From Bacteroidales bacterium (GTDB lineage Bacteria > Bacteroidota > Bacteroidia > Bacteroidales > Tenuifilaceae): DNA of 64,000 nucleotides. Of the stretch, positions 17,869 to 25,860 are shown in pieces. The notes under the pieces are model-generated. The model was not told where the DNA came from, did not search any database, and saw nothing but the letters and a program-made list of their open reading frames with translations. The DNA lies in contig JAFGDZ010000079.1 of NCBI GenBank assembly GCA_016931855.1, forward strand, positions 46,066 through 110,065. The letters run 5' to 3'. The position numbers and the translations under genes were made by a program. Numbering within the stretch: the stretch's first letter is position 1; the number at the start of each line of letters is the position of its first letter.

Positions 17869-18156
17869 CTAAAATTCAAGGGAGTTTAACCGCTCTGTAA
17901 GCTCAACCACTCTGTCGTAAAATTCTATCGCCAAATCTTGGTAGTAGGCTTTTCCTGCCCTTTGCTCATTTTTGCTATAATTGGCGGCGTTAACGCGCGA
18001 TACAATATCCTCTTGGAGCTGAATTGTATCAGCAATAATATCAAGAATATTCTCCTGATGAAGCGGTGGATTATATGCTAACTGTGAGTAACACTCGTTC
18101 AGGAAATGCCTCACCATATGTTTCATATCCTTCTTTAGGTCTCTAACATTTGCCAT
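17869..18156 (-). CDS. Conserved small helical protein of unknown function
   Basis: A 95-aa hydrophilic, probably all-helical protein with no signal peptide, membrane segment or motif that I can name. It contains a VRHFLNECYSQLAYNP helix and a Leu-rich C-terminus (ELTERLNSLEF). Its frame is clean, the ATG is well placed and it ends 2 bp before the nitroreductase start, so it is a real gene in an operon with it. The pattern resembles small conserved proteins of Bacteroidales, but I cannot assign a function. Confidence 0.8.
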   Translation of the reverse strand: MANVRDLKKDMKHMVRHFLNECYSQLAYNPPLHQENILDIIADTIQLQEDIVSRVNAANYSKNEQRAGKAYYQDLAIEFYDRVVELTERLNSLEF

Positions 18157-18270
18157 GCTATCACTTTTTAGTTTAGAGGCAGAAATCTATATCTTTCTTC
18201 TAATAAAAATAAACCTTTTTAGATATTGTGTCAGCTTTTTAGCTCTTTTTTTGATACCCATTTCCATAAA

Positions 18271-18298
18271 AAAGGCTGGCACAATGTTGCGCCAGCCT
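18271..18298 (-). terminator. Rho-independent terminator of the 34-aa gene
   Basis: Arms AGGCTGGC (18273-18280) and GCCAGCCT (18291-18298) are perfectly complementary with a 10-nt loop. On the minus strand the stem is followed by a run of seven T. It lies 26 bp downstream of the small gene at 18324-18428. Confidence 0.8.
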
Positions 18299-18323
18299 AA
18301 GCTATTTATTCAAGGGAACTAGC

Positions 18324-18428
18324 CTACATTAAAAGCCACGCTACAAACATTAGCGCCCCTACAATTCCCATAAATAGAAGAAACGATACCCAAAATGGGG
18401 TATCTTTCTTATTCACTTCTAATTGCAT
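18324..18428 (-). CDS. 34-aa single-pass membrane microprotein
   Basis: The minus strand encodes ATG to TAG with 34 codons. A short charged N-terminus (MQLEVNKKDTPFW) precedes one hydrophobic helix of about 20 residues ending WLLM. The frame lies in an otherwise empty gap and is followed directly by a canonical terminator, which argues that it is a gene and not chance. It is 58 bp downstream of the exported 120-aa gene and might share its transcript. The topology would be N-in with a single anchor. No family is recognised; partner binding in the membrane is a guess based on what such microproteins usually do. Confidence 0.65.
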   Translation of the reverse strand: MQLEVNKKDTPFWVSFLLFMGIVGALMFVAWLLM

Positions 18429-18486
18429 ATTCAAAAGATTAAACGATTCAACAATATTTTTTACTAGAATAGGACTATGCATCCCA

Positions 18487-18849
18487 CTAAATACGCAGGT
18501 TACGCCCTAGGATGTACCTTGACACCGCCGTAGCGGCTCGCTCCTTAGGGAGTAACCTATAAAGTCCTCCAGCTACTGTTGAATACACCCCATTCTCTCC
18601 TGGAACGTAAACAAAGGGTATTTGAAGCTGCACCTTCTCTGTTGAAGATACGTGCCCCACTACCATCCCCTTGCTTAAAGAGCTTATTAGCTCTATAATG
18701 GGTACGTTGGGGTCTATATCGGAATCCTGAATACTGCTTTTGGCTGATAATGAAACCGCTGGAACGGCCACAGCAAAGCGTACTGCGATAAAAAAGGCTA
18801 CCGCAATAACTAGTGCTGATGATTGGCGTATCCGTGCTAGAAGTTTCAT
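18487..18849 (-). CDS. Exported protein of unknown function
   Basis: A 120-aa protein with a basic N-terminus (MKLLARIRQSS) and a hydrophobic segment at about 11-32 that reads as a signal peptide or membrane anchor. The rest includes VPIIELISSLSKG, then short beta-like strands (VQLQIPFVYVPGENGVYS) and a basic C-terminal helix (RYILGRNLRI). I do not recognise a family. The frame is the only long one in the gap and lies on the same strand as its neighbours, 42 bp upstream of the flavin-binding protein stop. Confidence 0.6.
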   Translation of the reverse strand: MKLLARIRQSSALVIAVAFFIAVRFAVAVPAVSLSAKSSIQDSDIDPNVPIIELISSLSKGMVVGHVSSTEKVQLQIPFVYVPGENGVYSTVAGGLYRLLPKERAATAVSRYILGRNLRI

Positions 18850-18891
18850 TCCTGCTGCTTATTTTAATATGATTTAGCTGTTCCCTATGCG

Positions 18892-19356
18892 TTAGTAACC
18901 GTAAATACGCCCATCCATACGCTCTATATCAACCTCAAATACCTTAACATTTTCCACTGCGGGTTTGCTATAGGTAAAGTCTGCGTTATTGGTGTAGTGA
19001 GCCATTATTACGTTTAGCGCTGCAACCTTATCGTCAAAATCATTAATGGGCTTTAGGCGGCCGTAAACCAAGGCGCTTTTGTAGCGCATTGAGTATGAGC
19101 AGGCAACGCTCTCATTCTGTATGCGCATTTTATAATCGGTACTAAAGGCAAGGCAAACACGGTTATCCTTTTCCCAAATACCTAATTTTTTACCAAAAGG
19201 GCCACTGTGGATAAAAATACGACCCTTGGTATAACCAAAGTTCATAGGTAGAACGTATGGGCCATTTTCGCCATCAACCATGCCTACGTGGCACACCTCT
19301 GCTGCGCTAATAATAGCATCAATCTCGGAACGGGTTAAATCACTACGACTTTTCAT
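18892..19356 (-). CDS. Pyridoxamine 5'-phosphate oxidase-like (NimA-type) flavoprotein
   Basis: A 154-aa split-barrel flavin-binding protein. The N-terminus (LTRSEIDAIISAAEVCHVGMVD) and the segment YVLPMNFGY...IFIHSGPFGKKLGIW match the NimA/5-nitroimidazole reductase-like branch of the pyridoxamine phosphate oxidase family. Family members reduce small substrates using flavin, but the physiological substrate is usually unknown and resistance should not be assumed. It is 12 bp downstream of the P-type ATPase gene stop-to-start and reads in the same direction. Confidence 0.88.
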   Translation of the reverse strand: MKSRSDLTRSEIDAIISAAEVCHVGMVDGENGPYVLPMNFGYTKGRIFIHSGPFGKKLGIWEKDNRVCLAFSTDYKMRIQNESVACSYSMRYKSALVYGRLKPINDFDDKVAALNVIMAHYTNNADFTYSKPAVENVKVFEVDIERMDGRIYGY

Positions 19357-19368
19357 GCCAATATGGTT

Positions 19369-22266
19369 TTACTTATTTGCCAACTTACGACTAATTAAAC
19401 GGAATATCTCCCCAATAACAATAACGGGGAAGGTTAGTACAAAGGTAGCAATCCAGTAATTTAATGAAAGTGGAACGGTTCTAAAAAAGGCTCCTCCAAA
19501 TTGTACAATTACAATTTGTCCCAAAAGAATTGACAGCACAATTAGGATAAAGTTTTTATTGGCCGACAAGCCCTTAAATGCCGACTGGGATGTGCCAAAT
19601 GCCCTTGCATTAAATAGGTTCCATAGCTGAGCAAGAACAAATACATTAAAGAAGAAGGTAAGCTCTTGGGGCGACATTATGCCATCGGAATGCATGTAAA
19701 CAAGTAGCGCAACAAACATTACAAAGAATAGCAAGGCTGTAACTAGAACGCCCCGTTGAATTGGTTTGGTTAAAATAAAGTCGGTTGTACGGCGAGGCTT
19801 CTTGTTCATTAGCCCAGCGTGTGGGGGTTCTGTAGCCAGCGCAAGCGCCGCAAAGGTGTCCATAATTAGATTAACCCAAAGCATTTGGGTAACCGTTAGC
19901 GGCAAATCGACCCCAATAAAAGGGCCAATTAGAACAATTAGCAATGCCAATAGGTTAATGGTAAGCTGGAATAGCAAGAAGTGCTGAATATTCTGGTATA
20001 ACGATCGGCCCCACTTTACCGCATTTACAATTGAGGCAAAGGAATCGTCGAGCAGAATAATATCCGAAGCCTCCTTAGCAACCGAGGTGCCCGACCCCAT
20101 TGATAACCCCACGTTAGCCTTATTAAGGGCAGGAGCATCATTTGTTCCGTCGCCAGTTACAGCAACAATTTCGCCATTTGCTTGGAGTAGGCGCACCAGT
20201 TTGAGCTTGTCTGAAGGGCGAGCTCTATACATTACACTAATATTGTTAACCACAGCTGCTGCCTGAGAATCGGGCATTGCCTCAAACTCAGCACCACCAA
20301 TGGTTGCGTTGCCGTTATCTGGAGCAATAAGGCCTATTTGGCGGCCAATTTCTAGCGCAGTAGCCGATGTGTCGCCGGTTACCACCTTAACCTCAATGCC
20401 TGCCGTTTTACAATCGGCAATGGCGGCGGCAACATCTAATCGGATTGGGTCTGCAATACCCACAAATCCCAAAAGGGTAAGTTCTGAAACATATTGCTGC
20501 ACCGTAGTATTACTATCGGGCTGTACAGTTAGTGGTTTGTAGGCAAACCCAATGGTGCGCATGCCCCTATTCTGCAATGCAACTACCTCTTTTAGCGGAT
20601 CGAACCCCAAATTTGTAAGAGGAAGCGCTCCTTTTTGAGTTAAGACATTAGCACATTTGCCCACTAAAATATCTGGGGCGCCTTTTACTAGGATCATCCA
20701 CTGCCCGTTTGCCTTGAAATACCCTAAAGAGGCCATGTACTTGAGCTCCGATGAGAACGAGAGCTGATTTGCTACATGGAAATCCCTACGAACATCGCGG
20801 TAATCAATTCCCTTTTCGTGCAGCCATAACAGTAAAGCACCATCGGTAGGGTTACCAACTACATTAATTTCCGATGAGGTAAAATCTAAATGCGCAGTTG
20901 AGTTCACAGCCATCGAGCCTAGAATAAGGCTTGGCACTGGCTCGGCCCCTCCTAACGATGGGGACAAGAAGAAGGTTGACTCAACAACTTTCATCTTATT
21001 CTGGGTGAGCGTACCGGTTTTATCGGTGCAAATAACTGTAGCTGCTCCCATTGTTTCAGTAGCCTGCATTTTGCGTACAAGGTTGTTAGTGGCCGTCATA
21101 CGACGCATGCTGTACGCAAGGCTTAGGGTTACACTCATTGCAAGCCCTTCTGGAACAGCAACAACAATAAGCGTAATGGATACCATAAAGTAGAGCAAAA
21201 GCCGCTCTCCCTGTTCTAAAGAGAACCACGCAGATGAGTGTAGAAAATCTATTCCTAATATAAAGTATGAAAGCACAGCAACAAGGAGGAATACTCCTCC
21301 TCCAATAACAAAAGGCATTAGAACCGAAGCGGTTCCCTTTTTACACAGAAACGCGGGTAGCTTAATGGGGTGCTTAATAATTTCGAAAAAGTCGGAAAGC
21401 ATGGGAACCCATACTTTTGAGAGCGCAATACCAACTGCCACAAGCATTGTGGCAAAGGTAAACCACTGCGCCACGGTAAGTACAAATTCGCCCTGTAGGA
21501 TATCGCTAATAAGGTACGCCCAAAACGCTATTGCCGAGACACCAAATCCAATAACCCCTATTAGCTTACTTAAACGCTCGAGCTGACTAGCAAGAGGAGT
21601 TGGCTCATTAACCTGAATTGTTGCCTCACGAGCCGTTTTACCAATTTCGGCACTGTCGCCAACCGAGGTTGTTACATAAACTCCATTCCCCTCTACAACA
21701 ACAGAGCCTTTAAGTAACATATTATGAGGGTAGGTTGACTCGTTAGGCGCCTCCCGTTCATCAACAAACTTCTCGGTTACAGGTTCACCTGTTAGCGCCG
21801 ACTCATTTACCAGAAGCGAAACAGACTGGAGCAATGTTCCATCGGATGGAATCTCCTCGCCCTGCTCAACAATTATATAATCGCCAACAACCACATCGCG
21901 CTTTGGAATGGTGGTTACGTTTCCATTACGAATTACCTTAACAGCAACATCGTCGTTAACCTTATTAAGTATATCGAACTCCTTACCAGCCTTAAACTCA
22001 TTAAAGAACGACATTAGCGTAGCCAGCAAAACGGCCACAATAATTCCAATCCCCTCAACGTAATGACCATTTACACTACCAACAACAATGGCTATTACTG
22101 CTGCAATAATGAGGATACGAATAATAGGATCGTCAAATTTCTCGAGTAACAGTCTCCACCATGGATCGCGGGGTGCTGGAGTTAGCACATTCTCTCCATA
22201 TTTTGCTCTGCTATCGGCAACCTCCTTATCGTCAAGTCCTTTAAATACAGAATAATCAATACCCAT
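19369..22266 (-). CDS. Calcium-type P-type ATPase (PMCA-like)
   Basis: A 965-aa cation pump with ten predicted membrane helices. The phosphorylated D415 lies in CTDKTGTLTQNK; the A-domain TGEP (LTGEPV), the hinge TGDGTNDAPAL and the ion-site VPEGL (about 371-375) in helix 4 are all present. The order and the helix-6 WVNLIMDTFAALALATEPP motif indicate the type IIB calcium-exporting branch. A longer than usual loop of about 45 residues with a hydrophobic helix (285-335) sits before the VPEGL helix, as seen in related Bacteroidota pumps. The N-terminus is short and has no visible calmodulin-type regulatory domain. It likely extrudes Ca2+ across the inner membrane. Confidence 0.93.
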   Translation of the reverse strand: MGIDYSVFKGLDDKEVADSRAKYGENVLTPAPRDPWWRLLLEKFDDPIIRILIIAAVIAIVVGSVNGHYVEGIGIIVAVLLATLMSFFNEFKAGKEFDILNKVNDDVAVKVIRNGNVTTIPKRDVVVGDYIIVEQGEEIPSDGTLLQSVSLLVNESALTGEPVTEKFVDEREAPNESTYPHNMLLKGSVVVEGNGVYVTTSVGDSAEIGKTAREATIQVNEPTPLASQLERLSKLIGVIGFGVSAIAFWAYLISDILQGEFVLTVAQWFTFATMLVAVGIALSKVWVPMLSDFFEIIKHPIKLPAFLCKKGTASVLMPFVIGGGVFLLVAVLSYFILGIDFLHSSAWFSLEQGERLLLYFMVSITLIVVAVPEGLAMSVTLSLAYSMRRMTATNNLVRKMQATETMGAATVICTDKTGTLTQNKMKVVESTFFLSPSLGGAEPVPSLILGSMAVNSTAHLDFTSSEINVVGNPTDGALLLWLHEKGIDYRDVRRDFHVANQLSFSSELKYMASLGYFKANGQWMILVKGAPDILVGKCANVLTQKGALPLTNLGFDPLKEVVALQNRGMRTIGFAYKPLTVQPDSNTTVQQYVSELTLLGFVGIADPIRLDVAAAIADCKTAGIEVKVVTGDTSATALEIGRQIGLIAPDNGNATIGGAEFEAMPDSQAAAVVNNISVMYRARPSDKLKLVRLLQANGEIVAVTGDGTNDAPALNKANVGLSMGSGTSVAKEASDIILLDDSFASIVNAVKWGRSLYQNIQHFLLFQLTINLLALLIVLIGPFIGVDLPLTVTQMLWVNLIMDTFAALALATEPPHAGLMNKKPRRTTDFILTKPIQRGVLVTALLFFVMFVALLVYMHSDGIMSPQELTFFFNVFVLAQLWNLFNARAFGTSQSAFKGLSANKNFILIVLSILLGQIVIVQFGGAFFRTVPLSLNYWIATFVLTFPVIVIGEIFRLISRKLANK

Positions 22267-22559
22267 AATACGCGTGTTGTAATTACCTGCAATAATACAT
22301 CAAAATAAGGAAATGGGGATAGAGTTAAGAGGGTTTAAGAAAGATTAAGAGAGGTGAGGCGTGAGATGTTAGACATTAGATTTAAGGCTAAGTAAACCCC
22401 ATCCACAAAACACCTGTTTTACAGTTACAGCGGGGTGACACCTTTCTCAAATGCTGAGAGTTTTGATATCTCCAATGCTCTAAAATTATCCTCTACAACA
22501 CACATTATAACTTCCATCTAAAATTAGCACTCCTTACATTTTTGCGACTAATTTTCCCA
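22267..22559. other. 293-bp gap with degenerate repeat and thi-box-like word
   Basis: No gene is seen. Positions 22322-22390 hold a purine-rich, short-period repeat of the same style as the gaps at 26555, 46536 and 51249 (GTTAAGAGG, GTGAGATG, TTAGACATTAGA). At 22432-22465 a GGGGTGAC...AATGCTGAGAG stretch resembles the start of a thiamine pyrophosphate riboswitch, but the rest of the aptamer is missing and no gene follows it on that strand. Confidence 0.6.
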
Positions 22560-22985
22560 TCACGCCCCAACCCTCTTCCCTTTCAAATCGTTGGGTAAAT
22601 TAGTTTCCACCTCCTTTTCGTACCTATTGGCGATGGTGCGCTTTACCCTAATGGTTACGTTAAATTGCGATTTGGCGGTGGAAACTAGCGATAAGCGCTG
22701 GTGCTTTTGCGCAAATTTGGGCGCAAATACCCCCACTACCCTCGTCCAGAATGGGCGGTGCAGCGCAACTCCAAATCCTAAAGAGGCCTCCTCCATACCC
22801 AAAAAGTTAAGGTGACTTCCTCCTGCTGTTAACGGGGTATCCTTTGTTAGCTCACGCCATGCCGCTCCCTGCTTTAGCTGCATATCGGCATCGGCCATAA
22901 TCACTTGGTTAACCAAATGATTGGAAAGTTCCTCTATGGTAAATCGCCCTTTCACTATTATCTCCTCAATATTATTCGTTACCAA
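22560..22985 (-). CDS. Unknown protein of the DUF2589/M15 cassette
   Basis: A 141-aa soluble protein with no signal peptide or membrane helix. A motif-poor N-terminal helical part (ELSNHLVNQVIMADADMQL) is followed by a Gly-rich centre (LNFLGMEEASLGFGVAL) and a beta strand NVTIRVKRTI similar in style to the last strand of its DUF2589 neighbours. It is the last gene of a four-gene minus-strand cassette. A 10-bp inverted repeat lies 4 bp upstream of the start. Function is unknown; it may share an ancestor with the DUF2589 proteins. Confidence 0.7.
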   Translation of the reverse strand: MVTNNIEEIIVKGRFTIEELSNHLVNQVIMADADMQLKQGAAWRELTKDTPLTAGGSHLNFLGMEEASLGFGVALHRPFWTRVVGVFAPKFAQKHQRLSLVSTAKSQFNVTIRVKRTIANRYEKEVETNLPNDLKGKRVGA

Positions 22986-22988
22986 AAT

Positions 22989-23021
22989 AAACTTCCAAAG
23001 CAGAAGATGCCTTGGAAGTTT
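22989..23021 (-). terminator. Intra-cassette hairpin
   Basis: Perfect 10-bp arms AAACTTCCAA (22989-22998) and TTGGAAGTTT (23012-23021) enclose a 13-nt loop between two genes of the cassette. On the minus strand the stem is followed by ATTTTGG, a weak T-run. It could attenuate expression of the last gene or stabilise the upstream message. Confidence 0.45.
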
Positions 23022-23056
23022 ACACGTAAATCTATAAGCGAACGATGATGTTCAAT

Positions 23057-23638
23057 CTACTTACTTTCCTGAACTGTAATACTATTAGCAAGTATTCCAA
23101 GGATTTTAGCTAAGCCCTCTGGCATTGGAGCCTCACTGGCATTAACCGTAATCTCTAGCACGCCGCTACGGTTCATAACCGATTCCGATGATGACTTGCT
23201 AGATACGCTACCCGTGATTGATCCCTTTGCCCACAAGGAGAGCGCAGAGCCAGTTTCCACGTTCATGTTCACTCCCTTTGAGGTGTCCTCAGAGCTTTTT
23301 GCAACGCTGGAAATCTCGTACTTAAAGTGAGTAGTAAGCGAATCGATGCGCAAATGGGGTATTGGCACCATTGCTAGTAACGGAGCGCTTACGCTTACCT
23401 TTTTAATGGTAGTGGTATCGCCTGTACCAACGCTCTGCATTGCCTCAAAGTCAACAGTAATTGGAGTTTTAGTTCCATCGGTACCCGTCGATAAGAGATT
23501 ATTAATAAAATCCTGAGTGGTTTTAGCGGCAATGGCTTGAGCCATAATAGCTGCTTTTAGCGGTTCGGCCACGATATATCCTAATGGAAGAGCCTGAAAC
23601 TCCGCTGCTGGAATTAGTTGTTGTACTTGATCTGCCAT
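23057..23638 (-). CDS. DUF2589 family protein
   Basis: A 193-aa protein matching the DUF2589 pattern. An N-terminal helix (LPLGYIVAEPLKAAIMAQAIAA) precedes a TTQDFINNLL segment, then a beta-rich core including VSVSAPLLAMVPIPHLRIDSLTTHFKYEI and a final strand LEITVNASEAPMPEGLAKIL. It has no signal peptide. The family has no established function. A second DUF2589 gene lies immediately upstream with the same architecture, implying duplication, and an M15 peptidase with a peptidoglycan-binding domain heads the operon. Confidence 0.82.
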   Translation of the reverse strand: MADQVQQLIPAAEFQALPLGYIVAEPLKAAIMAQAIAAKTTQDFINNLLSTGTDGTKTPITVDFEAMQSVGTGDTTTIKKVSVSAPLLAMVPIPHLRIDSLTTHFKYEISSVAKSSEDTSKGVNMNVETGSALSLWAKGSITGSVSSKSSSESVMNRSGVLEITVNASEAPMPEGLAKILGILANSITVQESK

Positions 23639-23673
23639 ATTTTTAGGTTTTAGGATGAAACAGTTTAGAATTA

Positions 23674-24345
23674 CTATTCAGTCTTGGGTAGATTTATAGG
23701 CTCCACGCTAACCGATTTGGTTAGTACAGCCAAAAGATTATCTAGAGCTGCAGGAACTGGTGATTTTGAAAGTTTTATGTTGATATCAATTACAGCCTCA
23801 CTAGTTTGTTCTGCCATAGCAGCGCTTGGTTTTGAGGAGATTGTACCCTTAAAGCTTACAGGCTCATCAACCAGAAACCACTTACGGTTTAACCTAGGAT
23901 CTTCATCGTTGGAGCCTTTTGTTTCATGTGATAGCGAAGCCACCTCGGAGCGCTGCATCTGTGGAAACCGTTCAATATTCTTAACTCTCAATCCAAAATT
24001 AAACTCAGCGCTATCAATAGCCAAGGAGTTTAGCGGCACAAGGGAAAGTGCGGGAATTTTAACCTTATAGCTATTGCTCACACCATTATTCTCCTGATCA
24101 AAGTTAAACTCAAGCTCATAGGGTTTATACTTTTCGGGAGGGTTAACAGCAGGATCCGTTGATGGTCGCCCCGTATCCTTATCTATAACCAAGTGTGGGT
24201 AGCCAACCTGTAACAACAGGTTTATGAAGGATCGCGCTGCATGAACCTGTGCCTGAAAAATTGAATCCAACGGGGAAAGAATTGCCTGCGATAGCGATAG
24301 CTCCGCTTGGTCTGCCTTCCCAACTCCTTTTTTTTCTGTACTCAT
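23674..24345 (-). CDS. DUF2589 family protein, second paralogue
   Basis: A 223-aa paralogue of the neighbouring DUF2589 protein. The same order is seen: helix LSQAILSPLDSIFQAQVHAARSF, a loop, beta core VKIPALSLVPLNSLAIDSAEFNF and terminal strand VIDINIKLSKSPVPAALDNLLAVL. A charged N-terminal extension (STEKKGVGKADQAE) and a central insertion with DEDPRLNRKWFL distinguish it. It starts 11 bp after the M15 peptidase stop. Function is unknown; a paired assembly of the two paralogues is a reasonable guess. Confidence 0.82.
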   Translation of the reverse strand: MSTEKKGVGKADQAELSLSQAILSPLDSIFQAQVHAARSFINLLLQVGYPHLVIDKDTGRPSTDPAVNPPEKYKPYELEFNFDQENNGVSNSYKVKIPALSLVPLNSLAIDSAEFNFGLRVKNIERFPQMQRSEVASLSHETKGSNDEDPRLNRKWFLVDEPVSFKGTISSKPSAAMAEQTSEAVIDINIKLSKSPVPAALDNLLAVLTKSVSVEPINLPKTE

Positions 24346-24356
24346 GTTTAGATATA

Positions 24357-25166
24357 TTATAAAAGCTTAGCAATTTCAAAGTGCATCCCATCCTTACGGG
24401 TGTTGTAATGTCCACCCCAAAAGAAACCGTACCTATTGGCAATGGACACAATTTGGCGAACTGTTCCCCGCTCTCCAACCAGTGCAGGCTGTTGCCCCAA
24501 TCCGTTCCACTGCATATTAATATCGAAAGCAGTGCCATAGGAGTGGTTACTCAGGCGAGTGGAGCTACCACGTACCAACCGGGGCACAAAGCTACCGCCC
24601 CATGTTAGCACCAGTTTATGTAATCCCTCCTTCTCCAACTCATTAAAAAGCCCTACAAGCTGCTCCTTTGCCTTACGATGAAAGTAAACCCGCCCACCAA
24701 AAGGCTTACTGGAATAGGGATTTGTAACACCCTTTAGCTGCGGAATCTCTATGGGAATGATATTTATTGCCTGCCAGTTTCCCAATATGGTTACGGAACC
24801 ATCGGGGTTCTTAGTAAAGTTGAAGCCACCAAAAAGAGCATTACGAGAGCTCTCGCTTATAGGTGTAAAATCTGGCTTTGAAGGGAATAGCGAAGGATCA
24901 ACAGGAGCTACTACCTCCCTCTTGCCAGATGCACTTGCAACTGGAGCAGCAGAGGGAAATCTATCGGCATAAGCCTTCCTCAATGTGTTTGATCCTACAC
25001 ATCCATCAACCCCTATCCCTTTTTTCTGCTGATAGGCAGCAGTGGCCATTCTGGTTTTAAATCCAAATATTCCATCGGCAGTACCAGCATCAAATCCCTT
25101 AATGTTAAGAAATTGCTGCCATAGCCTCACATCATTGCCTCTACTACCTACTTTTAATACCTGCAT
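24357..25166 (-). CDS. Peptidoglycan-binding plus M15 (VanY-like) peptidase
   Basis: A 269-aa protein. Residues 1-66 form a PG_binding_1 domain (VRLWQQFLNIKGFDAG, GIFGFKTRMATAAYQQKKG). The C-terminal M15 domain (about 150-269) contains the zinc-site motifs SNHSYGTAFDIN and DGMHFEIA, as in D-Ala-D-Ala/L-Ala-D-Glu carboxypeptidases and phage endolysins. There is no signal peptide, so export would need a holin, another channel, or lysis. It heads the DUF2589 cassette behind a near-consensus promoter. Endolysin-like or contact-delivered effector roles are both possible. Confidence 0.85.
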   Translation of the reverse strand: MQVLKVGSRGNDVRLWQQFLNIKGFDAGTADGIFGFKTRMATAAYQQKKGIGVDGCVGSNTLRKAYADRFPSAAPVASASGKREVVAPVDPSLFPSKPDFTPISESSRNALFGGFNFTKNPDGSVTILGNWQAINIIPIEIPQLKGVTNPYSSKPFGGRVYFHRKAKEQLVGLFNELEKEGLHKLVLTWGGSFVPRLVRGSSTRLSNHSYGTAFDINMQWNGLGQQPALVGERGTVRQIVSIANRYGFFWGGHYNTRKDGMHFEIAKLL

Positions 25167-25209
25167 CTTCTATTGTGTTTATCAATATACCTTTTTGAAT
25201 AAACAGAAC

Positions 25210-25250
25210 TAAAAGTAGAAAGAAAGTAAACACAAATCAAACAATGTTTG
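25210..25250 (-). promoter_or_regulatory. Promoter and palindrome of the M15/DUF2589 cassette
   Basis: The minus strand reads TTTG (25241-25238), a 20-nt spacer, then TACTTTTA (25217-25210), one mismatch from the -7 consensus. The -33 box lies inside a perfect dyad CAAAC-AAT-GTTTG (25238-25250), which could be an operator. The leader to the ATG at 25166 would be about 37 nt. Confidence 0.55.
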
Positions 25251-25386
25251 TATTGATTGGGGTATAAAGTTTGGGTTGATATTGATTTTTTGAAAGAGGT
25301 GGGGCAACAGCCCTAATGAAGGATGGGAAACAATGGGAAATGCGGACTTATATACTTTCAAGGTTAGTACAACCCTACCACAAAAC

Positions 25387-25417
25387 AAAAAGCCCTACGT
25401 TATACGTAGGGCTTTTT
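25387..25417 (-). terminator. Terminator of the tRNA-Arg gene
   Basis: Perfect 13-bp arms AAAAAGCCCTACG and CGTAGGGCTTTTT enclose a 5-nt loop, ending 1 bp from the tRNA 3' end. The T-run on the minus strand fits termination of the tRNA; the stem is symmetric and could also act on the other strand. Confidence 0.85.
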
Positions 25418-25418
25418 G

Positions 25419-25492
25419 TGATTCCGCCGCGATTCGAACGCGGGACCCACAGCTTAGAAGGCTGTTGCTCTATCCAACTGAGCTACGGAACC
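25419..25492 (-). tRNA. tRNA-Arg (anticodon TCT)
   Basis: The minus strand folds as a 74-nt cloverleaf without encoded CCA. Acceptor arms GGTTCCG and CGGAATC pair with one G-T wobble and are followed by discriminator A. The D-arm is AGCTCAGTTGGATAGAGC. The anticodon stem ACAGC/GCTGT carries loop CTTCTAA with TCT. The T-arm contains GTTCGAATC. A strong terminator follows directly. Confidence 0.97.
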
Positions 25493-25807
25493 TCTCTCTT
25501 TGTCGTTCGGGGTGCAAAGATATTGAAAAATCGAAAACTTCAAAAAGGTTTTCTCCAAAAGTTGCGTAGTTTTCCTAAAAGTATAACACTGCTCACGACC
25601 ACAACCCTCTTTTACACAGAAGAATAATATTCGCAATCAGTTATATTGTTGTATTTCAATTATATAAACCAAGAAGCCATCTCTAAAGCAAAATATTACA
25701 CCTCCCATTCATACTTATAGTTAAAAACAATAGCATTAGGATGAATATTATGTTTAGTAAGCATCGGGAACAAAAAGAGTGAATCTATTGGTATCGGCTT
25801 CAATAAA
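25493..25807. other. Gap without recognised gene
   Basis: This stretch between the tRNA and the terminator at 25808 is AT-rich. It has short frames on both strands, but none has a recognisable sequence or a plausible start region. I see no repeat or RNA signature in it. Confidence 0.6.
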
Positions 25808-25836
25808 AAAGCATCACCATTGTCTGGTGATGCTTT
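25808..25836 (-). terminator. Terminator of the 229-aa barrel gene
   Basis: Arms GCATCACCA (25811-25819) and TGGTGATGC (25825-25833) are perfect, with a 5-nt loop. On the minus strand the stem is followed by six T, 28 bp after the stop of the gene at 25861. Confidence 0.85.
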
Positions 25837-25860
25837 ATGAATATTCTAAATAAACCACTA

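Noticed and set aside
18892..19356. A dedicated nitroimidazole resistance gene.
   Set aside because: The NimA-like fold is shared by many flavoproteins of unknown substrate; sequence alone does not support resistance.
22432..22500. Possible thiamine pyrophosphate riboswitch (GGGGTGAC...AATGCTGAGAG).
   Set aside because: The opening and CTGAGA words match, but the downstream ACCC, GAACCTGA and TAATGCC parts are absent and no plus-strand gene follows. Chance or relic.
25321..25640. Several overlapping frames across the tRNA region.
   Set aside because: They overlap the tRNA and its terminator, so they are spurious.
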